In this document: piece after piece, positions 35,680-44,236 of the stretch
Layout: the number at the start of each line of letters is the position of its first letter
Position numbering within the stretch: the first letter of the stretch is position 1
Assembly (NCBI GenBank): GCA_963750495.1
Contig: CAVVQV010000008.1
Span: 372,001-436,000 of the forward strand
Reading direction: 5' to 3'
Source of the DNA: JANLYC01 sp963750495
Lineage (GTDB): Bacteria > Actinomycetota > Actinomycetes > Propionibacteriales > Nocardioidaceae
DNA: 64,000 nucleotides
Position numbers and translations under genes: made by a program
Notes under the pieces: generated by a model
Databases searched by the model: none
What the model was told of the DNA's origin: nothing
What the model saw: the letters and a program-made list of their open reading frames with translations, nothing else

Positions 35680-36938
35680 CCACCACCTCGACGTCAAGCG
35701 GTCCGAGCGAGCTCGAGCAGATGGACAACTCCGTCGGTGCCATAGTCCGCAACTACGTCACCCGGATCCGTGGCGGGGACGTGGGCGCGCTGCCCGCGAT
35801 CCTGGGGCTCGTCGCCCTGGTCATCGTGTTCAGCATCCTCAAGCCGCAGCAGTTCACGAACGCGTTCAACTTCGCCAACCTGATCAATCAAGGCGCAGCA
35901 GTCATCGTCCTTGCCATGGGGCTGGTCTTCGTCCTGCTGCTGGGGGAGATCGACCTGTCGGCCGGCTACACGGCGGGCACCGCGGCCAGCGTCATGGGCA
36001 TCTGGATGACCCGACACGACTTCAACTGGGTCTTCTCCGTCCTCATCTGCCTAGCGACCGGCGTCGTGATCGGGACCGCCATCGGCCTGCTCGTCGCACG
36101 CCTCCAGATACCGTCCTTCGTCGTCACGTTGGCCTTCTTCCTGGCCCTGCAGGGGCTGATGCTGGTGCTGATCGGCAATGGGGGAACGATTCCCTACCGC
36201 AACGACAAGATCCTCGCTGTCATGAACGAGCAGCTTCCCATCTGGTTGGGCTGGACGCTCAGCATCACCGGGCTCGCGATCTACGCACTGGTGACGCTGC
36301 GCAACACGACAGCCCGACGCAAGAAGGGGCTGCAGGCAGATCCGTTCATTCTCTGGGCTGCCAAGGTGGGAGCGATCTCAGCGATCCTCATCGCCGCGAC
36401 GGCCTACCTGAGTCGGGAGCGCGCCATCAACCCTGCGCTCACCTCGCTCAAGGGAATCCCGATCGTCGTCGTGGTCCTGGTGGCGCTCCTTCTCGTCCTC
36501 ACGTTCCTGCTGAGCCGCACCGCGTGGGGTCGCCACGTGTATGCCGTCGGCGGCAACGCTGAGGCGGCCCGCCGAGCCGGCATCAACGTGGCGATGGTCC
36601 GGCTGTCGTGCTTCATCATGTGCTCGACGCTGGCCTCCATTGCGGGCATCCTGCTGGCCAGCCGGACCAACTCGGTCTCACCCTCGACAGGAGGTCAGCA
36701 GACCCTGTTGTTCGCCGTAGGCGCGGCGGTCATCGGTGGCACCAGCCTGTTCGGCGGCAAGGGCAAGGTCATCGGCGCCTTGATCGGTGGCGCTGTGGTG
36801 GCCATCATCGACAACGGGATGGCCCTTCTCAACCAGCCTCCCGGGCGGGTCTTCATGGTGACCGGCGGCGTCCTGCTGCTTGCTGCCAGTGTCGACGCGA
36901 TCAGCAGGCGACGAGCCGCGGCGACTGGGAGACTGTGA
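35676..36938 (+). CDS. Sugar ABC transporter permease (XylH-like)
   Basis: 420 residues, with about ten or more membrane helices of the BPD_transp_2 family. Family signatures include L-L-L-G-E-I-D-L-S-A-G-Y, A-R-L-Q-I-P-S-F-V-V-T-L, and the C-terminal Y-A-V-G-G-N-A-E-A-A-R-R-A-G-I, the E-A-A loop that contacts the ATPase. A long middle insertion between helices is typical of XylH. Translationally coupled to the ATPase. Confidence 0.93.
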   Translation: MTTTSTSSGPSELEQMDNSVGAIVRNYVTRIRGGDVGALPAILGLVALVIVFSILKPQQFTNAFNFANLINQGAAVIVLAMGLVFVLLLGEIDLSAGYTAGTAASVMGIWMTRHDFNWVFSVLICLATGVVIGTAIGLLVARLQIPSFVVTLAFFLALQGLMLVLIGNGGTIPYRNDKILAVMNEQLPIWLGWTLSITGLAIYALVTLRNTTARRKKGLQADPFILWAAKVGAISAILIAATAYLSRERAINPALTSLKGIPIVVVVLVALLLVLTFLLSRTAWGRHVYAVGGNAEAARRAGINVAMVRLSCFIMCSTLASIAGILLASRTNSVSPSTGGQQTLLFAVGAAVIGGTSLFGGKGKVIGALIGGAVVAIIDNGMALLNQPPGRVFMVTGGVLLLAASVDAISRRRAAATGRL

Positions 36939-36969
36939 GCGGCGGACCTGGCCACAGGGGAGTGGTCTC

Positions 36970-38235
36970 GTGGTGACACGCTCGGGCATCAGCCAGGAGG
37001 AGCTTCGCCGGGTCAACCTGTCGGCGCTGCTCCGCCGGGTGCACACCCAAGGACCGACCACCCGTGCCCAGCTCACCAGCGAGCTCGGCCTGAACCGCAG
37101 CACGATCGGCGATCTGACCGGCCAGCTCGAGGCATTGGGGCTGGTGCGGGAGGGACCCCCCACCGATGACCTGCCGGCTGGTGGCCGGCGGCTCGGCCGC
37201 CCGTCTCTGGTCGTCTCGGCCCGATCCGACGTGTCCGTGCTGGCGATCGCCTTGGATGTCGACCGCATCGCCGTGGCCCTGGTCGGCTTGGGCGGAGTGG
37301 TCCTCGACCGGCGTACCCGCCTGCACGAACGCGGATCACACGAGGTCGGGGACGTCGTCGAGTCGGTCGCCCAACTGAGTCGCGACATGTTGAGCCAGGA
37401 CGAGCCGCACACATGCATCGGCGTGGGTGTCTCCGTGCCGGGTGCTGTCCGCGCCTCCGACGGTCTGGTCCGCTTCGGCCCCAACCTGGGGTGGGTCGAC
37501 CAGCCCTTCACCGCCCTGCTCGGCGAGGAGCTCGCTATGCCGGTCGTGACCGGAAACGACGCGAACCTGGGCGTGCTGGCCGAGCACGTGCGCGGCGCCG
37601 CACGTGGGATGTCCGAGGTCGCGTACATCAGTGGCAGTGTCGGCATCGGCGGTGGCTTCCTCGTCGGTGGGCAGCTACTACGCGGGGTCGAAGGCTATGC
37701 CGGCGAGGTGGGTCATCTCCCGGTCGACCGTGACGGCCGGCAGTGTCGCTGCGGAGCCATCGGCTGCTGGGAGACCAAGGTGGGTGAGAACGAGCTGCTC
37801 ACCGGTGCCGGCCGGCTGCGCGGTGGCGGCCCGTCGGCCGTGACCGAGGTGATCGAGGCAGCCAACGCCGGTGAAGAGCGGGCAGCCCATGCACTCGACG
37901 ACGTGGCAACCTGGACCGGGTTCGGTCTTCGTAGTGTGGTCAACATCTTCAACCCTGAGGTGATCGTGCTCGGGGGGAGCCTGGGCCGGGTCCTCGAGGC
38001 CCGGCGCGACCTGCTGCTCGACGGGCTCGGGATAGACACGTTGATGCCACCCGGTCGGCAGGTACAGCTGAGCGTGGCAGCCCTGGGAGAGGACTCCTCG
38101 ATGATCGGCGCGGCTGAGCTCGCGTTCGCTCCGTTGATGGCAGATCCCCTCGAGGTGATGACGGCAGAGGTGGCCGGCCCGAACGACGTCACGCCATCCG
38201 CGCCCGACAAGGAGCCGGCCCTCAACCGCCCCTGA
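36970..38235 (+). CDS. ROK-family transcriptional regulator (XylR-like)
   Basis: About 421 residues from the GTG at 36970 (or the adjacent GTG at 36973). N-terminal winged helix (T-T-R-A-Q-L-T-S-E-L-G-L-N-R-S-T-I), then a ROK sugar-kinase-like domain with G-V-S-V-P-G, G-N-D-A-N, E-V-G-H, and zinc site C-R-C-G-x-x-G-C-W-E. It closes the xylose-type operon 31 bp after the permease and is the probable repressor acting at the xylA/ABC intergenic repeats. Its 3' end overlaps the convergent phosphoesterase by 14 nt. Confidence 0.92.
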   Translation: MVTRSGISQEELRRVNLSALLRRVHTQGPTTRAQLTSELGLNRSTIGDLTGQLEALGLVREGPPTDDLPAGGRRLGRPSLVVSARSDVSVLAIALDVDRIAVALVGLGGVVLDRRTRLHERGSHEVGDVVESVAQLSRDMLSQDEPHTCIGVGVSVPGAVRASDGLVRFGPNLGWVDQPFTALLGEELAMPVVTGNDANLGVLAEHVRGAARGMSEVAYISGSVGIGGGFLVGGQLLRGVEGYAGEVGHLPVDRDGRQCRCGAIGCWETKVGENELLTGAGRLRGGGPSAVTEVIEAANAGEERAAHALDDVATWTGFGLRSVVNIFNPEVIVLGGSLGRVLEARRDLLLDGLGIDTLMPPGRQVQLSVAALGEDSSMIGAAELAFAPLMADPLEVMTAEVAGPNDVTPSAPDKEPALNRP

Positions 38236-39145
38236 TGACGAACTTGTCGAATGCCTGGCCGTCGGAGTCGATGGCCTGACCGAGGATCTGGTCGTGGCTG
38301 ATCTGCAGGTCGAGATAGTGCAGGGTGCTCGCCGAGAACGCTGTGAAGGACTCGTGCCCGGTCGGGCGGGTCTTGGCGCCGCCACCGCTGACGACGTACA
38401 GGACGCCGTCGATCGGGTCGGACCGCTGGTAGTCGTGGTCGTGGCCGGCCAGCACCAGGTCGACTCCGTACTGCGAAAACAGGTCCGACCACGCACCGCG
38501 TACATCGAGTGATGACCCATGCATGCCGGCTGAGTACGGCGGGTGGTGCATGACCGCCATCACCCAGGTCGACGTGGATGACTCCAACGTCTGGCGGAGC
38601 CACGCTGCCTGGTCCGGGTCGTCGACCCGGTTGGAGTCCAGCACGACGAACAGCACCGGGCCAACTTCTTCGGCATACCAGTCGGACGGGCGATCGAGCC
38701 GATCCATGATCTGGCGCGACTCACCGCTCACGTAGTCGTGGTTGCCCAGCGCCGGCAGCAGCTCCGCACCGTCACTGAGCAGCGGGTCGAAGGGTTGGAG
38801 CAGGGCCTCGTCGATCAGGTCGACGTCGCCGTCGGGATAGATGAGGTCCCCCGGGAGAACCAGCGCGTCGTACGGACTCTCATCGTGCTGGTCGGAGACA
38901 ACCCGAGCGACGGCCAGCTCGCCGGCTCCACCGGTGCCGGGATCACCGACGACGGCGACCCGGACGGCTCGCGCAGCGTCGGCCGGAGGCTCGTCAACAC
39001 CCCACGTCGATGTCGGGGTGCCCACATCGAGACCACGGGACGTGTAGTAGGCACGGTCGAAGAGGCCGGTGGTGAGCGAGATGAGGACCGCGACAACCAC
39101 CACCGCCGACCCGGTAGCGAGGAGCAGTTTCGTTCGCACCGCCAT
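38222..39145 (-). CDS. Membrane-anchored metallophosphoesterase
   Basis: 307 residues. An uncleaved N-terminal membrane anchor or signal (about 7-28) precedes a calcineurin-like phosphoesterase domain with V-G-D-P-G-T-G, L-P-G-D-L-I-Y, L-G-N-H-D, M-H-H-P-P-Y and G-H-D-H-D-Y-Q in order; the GNHD motif is canonical, the first site has Pro in GDxG. Predicted to act outside the membrane, as purple acid phosphatase-like enzymes do. Substrate unknown. Confidence 0.88.
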   Translation of the reverse strand: MAVRTKLLLATGSAVVVVAVLISLTTGLFDRAYYTSRGLDVGTPTSTWGVDEPPADAARAVRVAVVGDPGTGGAGELAVARVVSDQHDESPYDALVLPGDLIYPDGDVDLIDEALLQPFDPLLSDGAELLPALGNHDYVSGESRQIMDRLDRPSDWYAEEVGPVLFVVLDSNRVDDPDQAAWLRQTLESSTSTWVMAVMHHPPYSAGMHGSSLDVRGAWSDLFSQYGVDLVLAGHDHDYQRSDPIDGVLYVVSGGGAKTRPTGHESFTAFSASTLHYLDLQISHDQILGQAIDSDGQAFDKFVIRGG

Positions 39146-39216
39146 CGACCCAGGCTAGTCGGCCAGCTCGGCCTCGTCGGCGGGTAGCGTGATCTTCACC
39201 CGAAGGAGCAAGAGCC

Positions 39217-39627
39217 ATGACGGCATGGAAGCCCGGTGACACAGCCAGCCTCACCCGCACGGTGAGCAGTGAGGACATCGTCCGCTTCACGGCGATCAGC
39301 GGCGATCGCAACCCACTGCACTACGACGAGGAAGCCGCCCGCGCCTCGAGGTTCGGGGAGATCGTCGTGCAGGGCGGGGTGACCAGCGCCATCCTCAACG
39401 CGGTGGTGGCGGAGAAGCTGCCCGGGCCGGGGACGGTCTTCCTCAACGTCAGCTGGGACTTCAAGGCGCCGGTGCGTCCTGGAGACACGATCCGGGGTGA
39501 GGTGGAGGTCATCACGGCTCGATCGGACAAGCCCATCACGGAGCTGAAGACCACGGTGGTCCGGCAGGACGGTGTCGTCGTGCTGGACGGAACAGCCGTC
39601 TGCTACACGATGGAGCTCAGCAGCTGA
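39217..39627 (+). CDS. MaoC-like dehydratase
   Basis: 136 residues, one hot-dog fold. The hydratase-2 motif is F-T-A-I-S-G-D-R-N-P-L-H-Y-D, with catalytic Asp31 and His36 of R-specific enoyl-CoA hydratases; G-x-I-V-Q-G-G-V-T-S is the central helix. GAGCAAGAGCC precedes the ATG. The single domain means it works as a dimer. No beta-oxidation genes are adjacent. Confidence 0.88.
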   Translation: MTAWKPGDTASLTRTVSSEDIVRFTAISGDRNPLHYDEEAARASRFGEIVVQGGVTSAILNAVVAEKLPGPGTVFLNVSWDFKAPVRPGDTIRGEVEVITARSDKPITELKTTVVRQDGVVVLDGTAVCYTMELSS

Positions 39628-39651
39628 TCCGACGGATCGACGATCCGGGGC

Positions 39652-40392
39652 TCAAGCCAGCAGTAAGGCCAGGGCGTTTGCGTTGTCGCGCAGGATCTCG
39701 GTGAGGGCATGGAGTTCGGCCTCGGTCGTGTTGAACGTCGGCAGCGTCACGTTGAGATAGGCCAGGTCGCGTCCGGCGCGGTCGCGGACAGCAGCAGTGA
39801 TGCCACACCACTCGTCGCGGTGCTCCTGGTAGTTGTAGGCAACCCCTGTTCGTCGCGCGGTGTCGAGCTGGCGACGGAGCTCAGCGGGGTCGGTGCAGGT
39901 GTACGCCGTCTCGGCCGTCAGGTCGGTGAGGAAGTCTTCGAGCTCGTCAGCCGGCAGCGAAGCCAGGAAGAGCTTGCCGGCAGAGCCGCAGTGCAGCGGA
40001 ACCTCGATCCCGAACAGGTCGACCTGGATCGGGCTGGCAGACCGGCACTCGTCAAGCACGATCAGACCGCCATGCGCGTAGACCTCGAGGAAGACACTGC
40101 CGCCGACCTGCGCGGCTGTCTGCTCGAGCAGGGGTCGAGCGCGACGTGTCATCGTCGAGGCGTCGGTCGCGGCCGCCAGGCGAAGGGCCCCGTGCCCGAC
40201 CGTGAACCGGCCCGAGTGCGCATCGCGCACGGCGAGATCGAAGTGCACCAGCGTGTTCAGCAGCCGCCACGTAGTCGCCCGGTTGACCCCGGCCGTCTCG
40301 GCGAGCTCCGCCACGGTGGGTGGTTCGGCGCTGGACGCGATCGCGTCCAGCAAGGTCAGGGCGCGCGCGACCGCCTGCACCTGTTGAGCCAT
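39652..40392 (-). CDS. IclR-family transcriptional regulator
   Basis: 246 residues from the ATG at 40392. The winged helix is in residues 1-75 (A-R-A-L-T-L-L-D-A-I-A, N-R-A-T-T-W-R-L-L-N-T-L as recognition helix). The C-terminal effector domain has S-V-F-L-E-V, L-H-C-G-S-A-G-K-L-F-L-A and C-G-I-T-A-A-V-R-D. It is divergent from the dehydrogenase operon and the obvious regulator of it. Confidence 0.92.
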   Translation of the reverse strand: MAQQVQAVARALTLLDAIASSAEPPTVAELAETAGVNRATTWRLLNTLVHFDLAVRDAHSGRFTVGHGALRLAAATDASTMTRRARPLLEQTAAQVGGSVFLEVYAHGGLIVLDECRSASPIQVDLFGIEVPLHCGSAGKLFLASLPADELEDFLTDLTAETAYTCTDPAELRRQLDTARRTGVAYNYQEHRDEWCGITAAVRDRAGRDLAYLNVTLPTFNTTEAELHALTEILRDNANALALLLA

Positions 40393-40442
40393 GCCACACC
40401 TCCTGCGCACCTCGGTCGGTGACGACAATCTGACGCCATCAC

Positions 40443-40456
40443 GCAACGGTGGTTGC
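40443..40456. promoter_or_regulatory. Inverted repeat in the IclR/dehydrogenase divergent region
   Basis: GCAAC-GGTG-GTTGC is a perfect 5-bp inverted repeat in the 95-bp divergent region, 31 bp before the dehydrogenase start. The size and half-sites are plausible for an IclR dimer, but the repeat is short. Confidence 0.4.
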
Positions 40457-40487
40457 ACGATAGCAGCGAAGGCGGCAGGGTGTACGC

Positions 40488-41588
40488 GTGCTCATGAAGG
40501 CAGCCGTGCTGGCCGGGGTCGGCGCCCGGTTCGAGTCGACGCAGGTGGAACTGGCGCCACCGCGCTCCGGCGAGGTCTTGGTCAAGGTCGCCGCGAGCGG
40601 CCTGTGCGCCAGCGACCTCAACGCCATCGACGGCAAGCGCGACCTCGTGCCGTTTCCTTCGGTGCTCGGTCACGAGGCCGCGGGTGTCGTGGTCGAGTGC
40701 GGCCCCGACGTCTCCCGGCTGCGGCCTGGTGATCGTGTCGTGATGTCGATCGTCCCGTCCTGTGCCACCTGCCCGGCCTGTGTGGCAGGTCGACCCAACT
40801 ACTGCGCCACGGCCGGAGCGGCGATGTCGGCCGGCGCCCTGATGGACGGCACGAGCCGGCTCAGCGCTGACGGCCGGCGGCTCCACCACTTTCTCACCGT
40901 GTCGTCATTCGCGGAGTACGCCGTCGTGCCGGAGTCCGGCGCTGTCTCCATCCCCGATGCGATGCCGTTGGACTCGGCTGCGCTGCTCAGCTGTGCGGTG
41001 CTCACCGGCTTCGGGGCGGTGCACAACACCGCGGCCGTACGTCCCGGGTCGCGAGTCGTGGTCTACGGATGCGGGGGAGTGGGCCTCAACATCGTCCAGG
41101 GCGCCCGGTTGGCCGGCGCCGAGCGCATCATCGCCGTGGACGTCAACGACGAGAAGCTCGCCCTGGCACGAAGGCTCGGAGCGACCGACGTGGTCGACTC
41201 CCGTACCGACGACCCGTGCGCCGCTGTCAGAGACCTGGTCGGAGGCGCCGACTACGCGTTCGAGGCACTGGGCCGGGAGAACACCGTCCAGCAGGCGTGG
41301 GGGAGTCTCGACGTCGGCGGCCAGGCGGTGCTGGTCGGCTTGTTGAGCAGCGGGGCGCACCTGACGATCGACGCCGGCCCATTCCTCAACGAGCAGTCGA
41401 TCAAGGGGTGTTACTTCGGCTCGTCGAACCTGGCCAGAGACGTACCGGTGCTGGTCGACCACTACCTCGCCGGTGAGCTGTTGCTCGACGAGCTGATCAG
41501 CCGCCGCATCACCCTCGATGGGCTCGACCAAGCCTTCGATCACCTCCGACATGGAGAAGGAGCCCGCAGTGTCCTCACCTTTGACTGA
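40488..41588 (+). CDS. Zinc-dependent alcohol dehydrogenase (MDR family)
   Basis: 366 residues. Catalytic zinc ligands C40 (L-C-A-S-D), H62-E63 (G-H-E-A-A-G); structural zinc Cys92, 95, 98 and 106 in C-A-T-C-P-A-C-V-A-G-R-P-N-Y-C; Rossmann G-C-G-G-V-G. The class III-like layout is used for primary alcohols and formaldehyde-thiol adducts. The GTG at 40488 has AGGG at the right distance; an ATG at 40494 is possible. First gene of a three-gene operon. Confidence 0.9.
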   Translation: MLMKAAVLAGVGARFESTQVELAPPRSGEVLVKVAASGLCASDLNAIDGKRDLVPFPSVLGHEAAGVVVECGPDVSRLRPGDRVVMSIVPSCATCPACVAGRPNYCATAGAAMSAGALMDGTSRLSADGRRLHHFLTVSSFAEYAVVPESGAVSIPDAMPLDSAALLSCAVLTGFGAVHNTAAVRPGSRVVVYGCGGVGLNIVQGARLAGAERIIAVDVNDEKLALARRLGATDVVDSRTDDPCAAVRDLVGGADYAFEALGRENTVQQAWGSLDVGGQAVLVGLLSSGAHLTIDAGPFLNEQSIKGCYFGSSNLARDVPVLVDHYLAGELLLDELISRRITLDGLDQAFDHLRHGEGARSVLTFD

Positions 41589-43062
41589 CCGACCGGCGTC
41601 TAACGGAGCGACAGACGAAGAACCCGAAACCCGCAACTACGTCGACGGAACCTGGGTGGAGGCCGACGACGGCGCCGAGCTCGAGGTCGTCGATCCTGCC
41701 ACCGCGCACGTCATCGCGCGCGTGCCCTCGGCAGGCGACGCCGACGTCGATCGTGCCGCCGGTGCAGCGCGTCGGGCCAGCGGCCCCTGGGGGAGCCGAC
41801 CGCCGCGCGAACGGGCGGACCTCTTGATCGAGCTGGCCGACCGGCTCGACTCCGACGTAGAGCGGCTGAGCCGGCTCGAGACCCGCAACGCCGGGCACCC
41901 CGCTGCCGTGGTGGCCGGCGAGATCCACAGCGCGGCAGATCGGCTGCGTTTCTTCGCCGGGGCCGGCCGCTGCCTCGACGGACGGGCGTCCGGTGAGTAT
42001 GCCGCCGGGTACACGTCGATGATCCGTCGAGAGGCGATCGGGGTCGCCGGTCTGGTGACACCGTGGAACTACCCGCTGCTCACGGCCGTGACGAAGCTCG
42101 CGCCGGCCCTCGCGGCCGGCAACACGGTCGTCCTCAAGCCGTCTGAGCAAACCCCGTTGTCCACGCTGCGACTCGCCGCGCTGGCTGCCGAGGTGCTGCC
42201 GGCGGGGGTGCTCAATGTGATCACCGGTCTCGGCGGACGAGCCGGCGCGGCCCTCGCGCGCCACCCCGGCATCGACATCATCTCGCTCACCGGTGGGACG
42301 CAGACAGGTCGGGACGTCACCGAGCTGGCGGCCAAGTCGCTCAAGCGCGTCCACCTCGAGCTGGGGGGCAAAGCTCCGGCCGTCGTCCTCGACGACGCCG
42401 ACCCTGCCGAGCTTGCCCGTTCGCTCAGGGCTGCGTCGTTCTGGAACGCCGGCCAGGACTGCAGCGCGGCCGCACGGGTGATCGTCACGCGCAAGGCGTA
42501 CGACGATGTCGTCGCGGCCTTGCTGAGCGAGGTCAGCACGCTGCGCGTGGGGCCGCCGGACGACTCGACGGTCGAGATGGGGCCGCTGACCCACGAACGC
42601 CACCGGAACGCAGTGGTGGGATTCCTCGAGCGAGCGGTGTCTGACGGCGGCGAGATCGTGGCCGGGGGTGGCCACAGCTCGGCGGGCGGATACTTCGTCG
42701 AGCCGACGGTCGTCGTCGGCGTCGACCAGCAGAGCGAGATCGTCCAGCGCGAGGTGTTCGGGCCGGTCGTGACCGTCCAGTGCGCGGACGACGACGCACA
42801 TGCCCTCCGGCTCGCCAACGACGTCGAGTACGGCCTGGGAGCTTCCGTTTTCACCCGCGACGTCGGGGTCGCGATGGACGCGGCGCGTCGGCTCACCTTC
42901 GGCACTGTCTGGATCAACGACCACGGCGCTGTCACGGCCGAGATGCCCTGGGGTGGTTTCGGACAGTCCGGTCACGGCAAGGAGCGGTCGGTCTACTCGC
43001 TGGAGGAGTACACGCGGATCAAGCACGTCATGATCAAGCTACCGGACTCCCAGGCCGGCTGA
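41569..43062 (+). CDS. NAD(P)-dependent aldehyde dehydrogenase
   Basis: 497 residues from the GTG at 41569, 6 nt after GGAG inside the dehydrogenase's 3' end; an ATG at 41551 is an alternative. General-base Glu264 in L-E-L-G-G-K-A-P, catalytic Cys298 in N-A-G-Q-D-C-S, N-fold P-W-N-Y-P, and the T-G-G-T-Q-T-G-R cofactor loop. It overlaps the upstream gene by 20 nt. It probably oxidises the aldehyde made by the upstream dehydrogenase. W-N-A-G-Q-D-C-S-A-A is the aminobutyraldehyde/betaine-aldehyde-like form. Confidence 0.92.
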   Translation: MSSPLTDRPASNGATDEEPETRNYVDGTWVEADDGAELEVVDPATAHVIARVPSAGDADVDRAAGAARRASGPWGSRPPRERADLLIELADRLDSDVERLSRLETRNAGHPAAVVAGEIHSAADRLRFFAGAGRCLDGRASGEYAAGYTSMIRREAIGVAGLVTPWNYPLLTAVTKLAPALAAGNTVVLKPSEQTPLSTLRLAALAAEVLPAGVLNVITGLGGRAGAALARHPGIDIISLTGGTQTGRDVTELAAKSLKRVHLELGGKAPAVVLDDADPAELARSLRAASFWNAGQDCSAAARVIVTRKAYDDVVAALLSEVSTLRVGPPDDSTVEMGPLTHERHRNAVVGFLERAVSDGGEIVAGGGHSSAGGYFVEPTVVVGVDQQSEIVQREVFGPVVTVQCADDDAHALRLANDVEYGLGASVFTRDVGVAMDAARRLTFGTVWINDHGAVTAEMPWGGFGQSGHGKERSVYSLEEYTRIKHVMIKLPDSQAG

Positions 43063-43084
43063 TGGAGACCGGCTGATGGAGACC
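43057..43084 (+). repeat. 14-bp tandem duplication at a stop/start junction
   Basis: GGCTGATGGAGACC occurs twice in a row (43057-43070, 43071-43084). The first copy contains the aldehyde dehydrogenase TGA overlapping an ATG that reads Met-Glu-Thr-Gly-stop; the second contains the TGA of that tetrapeptide overlapping the real ATG at 43076. Confidence 0.95.
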
Positions 43085-44206
43085 GAGGAGCTCGGCAGCA
43101 TCACGTCGCTGGAGACGTTCCACGACGAGTTCGTGTGCTTCGTCCGGGTCACGACGTCGGAGGGGCTGGTCGGCTGGGGGCAGACGTCGACCTACAACGC
43201 CGACATCACCGCACAGGTCTTCCATCGCCAGGTGGCGCCCTGGGCGCTCGGTATGGCGGCCGGTTCGATCGGTGACATCGTGACGCGCGTCGAGGAGCGT
43301 GAGCACAAGTTCCCGGGCAGCTACCGGTGCCGTGCGCTTGCCGGTGTCGACACAGCGCTCTGGGACCTACGAGGGCGGGCCACCGGTCGGCCGGTGGTGG
43401 AGCTGCTCGGTGGACAACCCTGCCGGCTCCGGGCCTACGCGTCGTCGATGCGCCGCGACATCACCCCCGGCGACGAGGCCGCACGTCTCTGCCGGCTGCG
43501 AGACGACCTGGGCTTCGACGCCTTCAAGTGGAGGGTCGGCGCCGAGTGCGGCCACGACGTCGACGAATGGCCCGGGCGCACCGAGGACGTCGTCCCTACC
43601 GTCGGGCGGGCTCTCGGTGACGACGTGGCGAAGCTCGTCGATGCGAACAGCGGCTTCTCGCCGTCGCGTGCGATCGAGGTGGGCCGGCTGCTCGAGGCCG
43701 AGGGGGTCACCCACTTCGAGGAACCTTGCCCCTACTGGCTGTTCGACGAAACCAAGCGGGTCACCGAGGCGCTGACCATCGACGTGACGGGCGGCGAGCA
43801 GGACTGGGACCTGGCGACGTGGCAGCGCATGGTCGACCTGCGAGTGGTCGACGTCGTCCAGCCGGACGTCATGTACCTGGGCGGGTTGTGGCGCACGCTG
43901 CGGGTCGTCGACCTCGCTGCCGCAGCAGGTCTGCCGTGCACGCCGCACAGTGCCAACCTCTCGCTGGTCACCGTCTGCACCATGCACCTCCTGGGCGCGA
44001 TCCCCAACGCCGGCAAGTACCTCGAGCTGTCGATCGAGGGGCCGGACTACTACCCCTGGCAGATCGGGCTGTTCGCCGGTGACCCCTTCGCCGTCACCGA
44101 CGGGCACGTAGAGATTCCGGCCGGGCCAGGTTGGGGTGTCGAGGTCAGTCCGGACTGGTTGAACCGTGCCGCCCACCTGCGCACGGATCTGGCCGATCTG
44201 GGCTGA
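43076..44206 (+). CDS. Enolase-superfamily sugar-acid dehydratase (mandelate racemase subgroup)
   Basis: 376 residues. The MR-subgroup layout is intact: K151-x-R153 on the second strand, metal ligands Asp189 (D-A-N), Glu216 (F-E-E-P) and Glu241 (G-G-E-Q), Asp264 (Q-P-D) and general-acid/base His291 (T-P-H-S-A-N). The KxR form with a His-Asp dyad suggests acid-sugar dehydration rather than muconate lactonisation. Translation restarts at a TGATG. Combined with the dehydrogenase and aldehyde dehydrogenase, the operon looks like oxidation then dehydration of a sugar, polyol or related acid; the substrate is unknown. Confidence 0.88.
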   Translation: METEELGSITSLETFHDEFVCFVRVTTSEGLVGWGQTSTYNADITAQVFHRQVAPWALGMAAGSIGDIVTRVEEREHKFPGSYRCRALAGVDTALWDLRGRATGRPVVELLGGQPCRLRAYASSMRRDITPGDEAARLCRLRDDLGFDAFKWRVGAECGHDVDEWPGRTEDVVPTVGRALGDDVAKLVDANSGFSPSRAIEVGRLLEAEGVTHFEEPCPYWLFDETKRVTEALTIDVTGGEQDWDLATWQRMVDLRVVDVVQPDVMYLGGLWRTLRVVDLAAAAGLPCTPHSANLSLVTVCTMHLLGAIPNAGKYLELSIEGPDYYPWQIGLFAGDPFAVTDGHVEIPAGPGWGVEVSPDWLNRAAHLRTDLADLG

Positions 44207-44236
44207 TCGCCACCACCGCTGAGCTCGCCGTACCCG

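Noticed and set aside
41575..43026. 483-codon antisense frame over the aldehyde dehydrogenase
   Set aside because: Shadow of the real gene with no recognisable domain.
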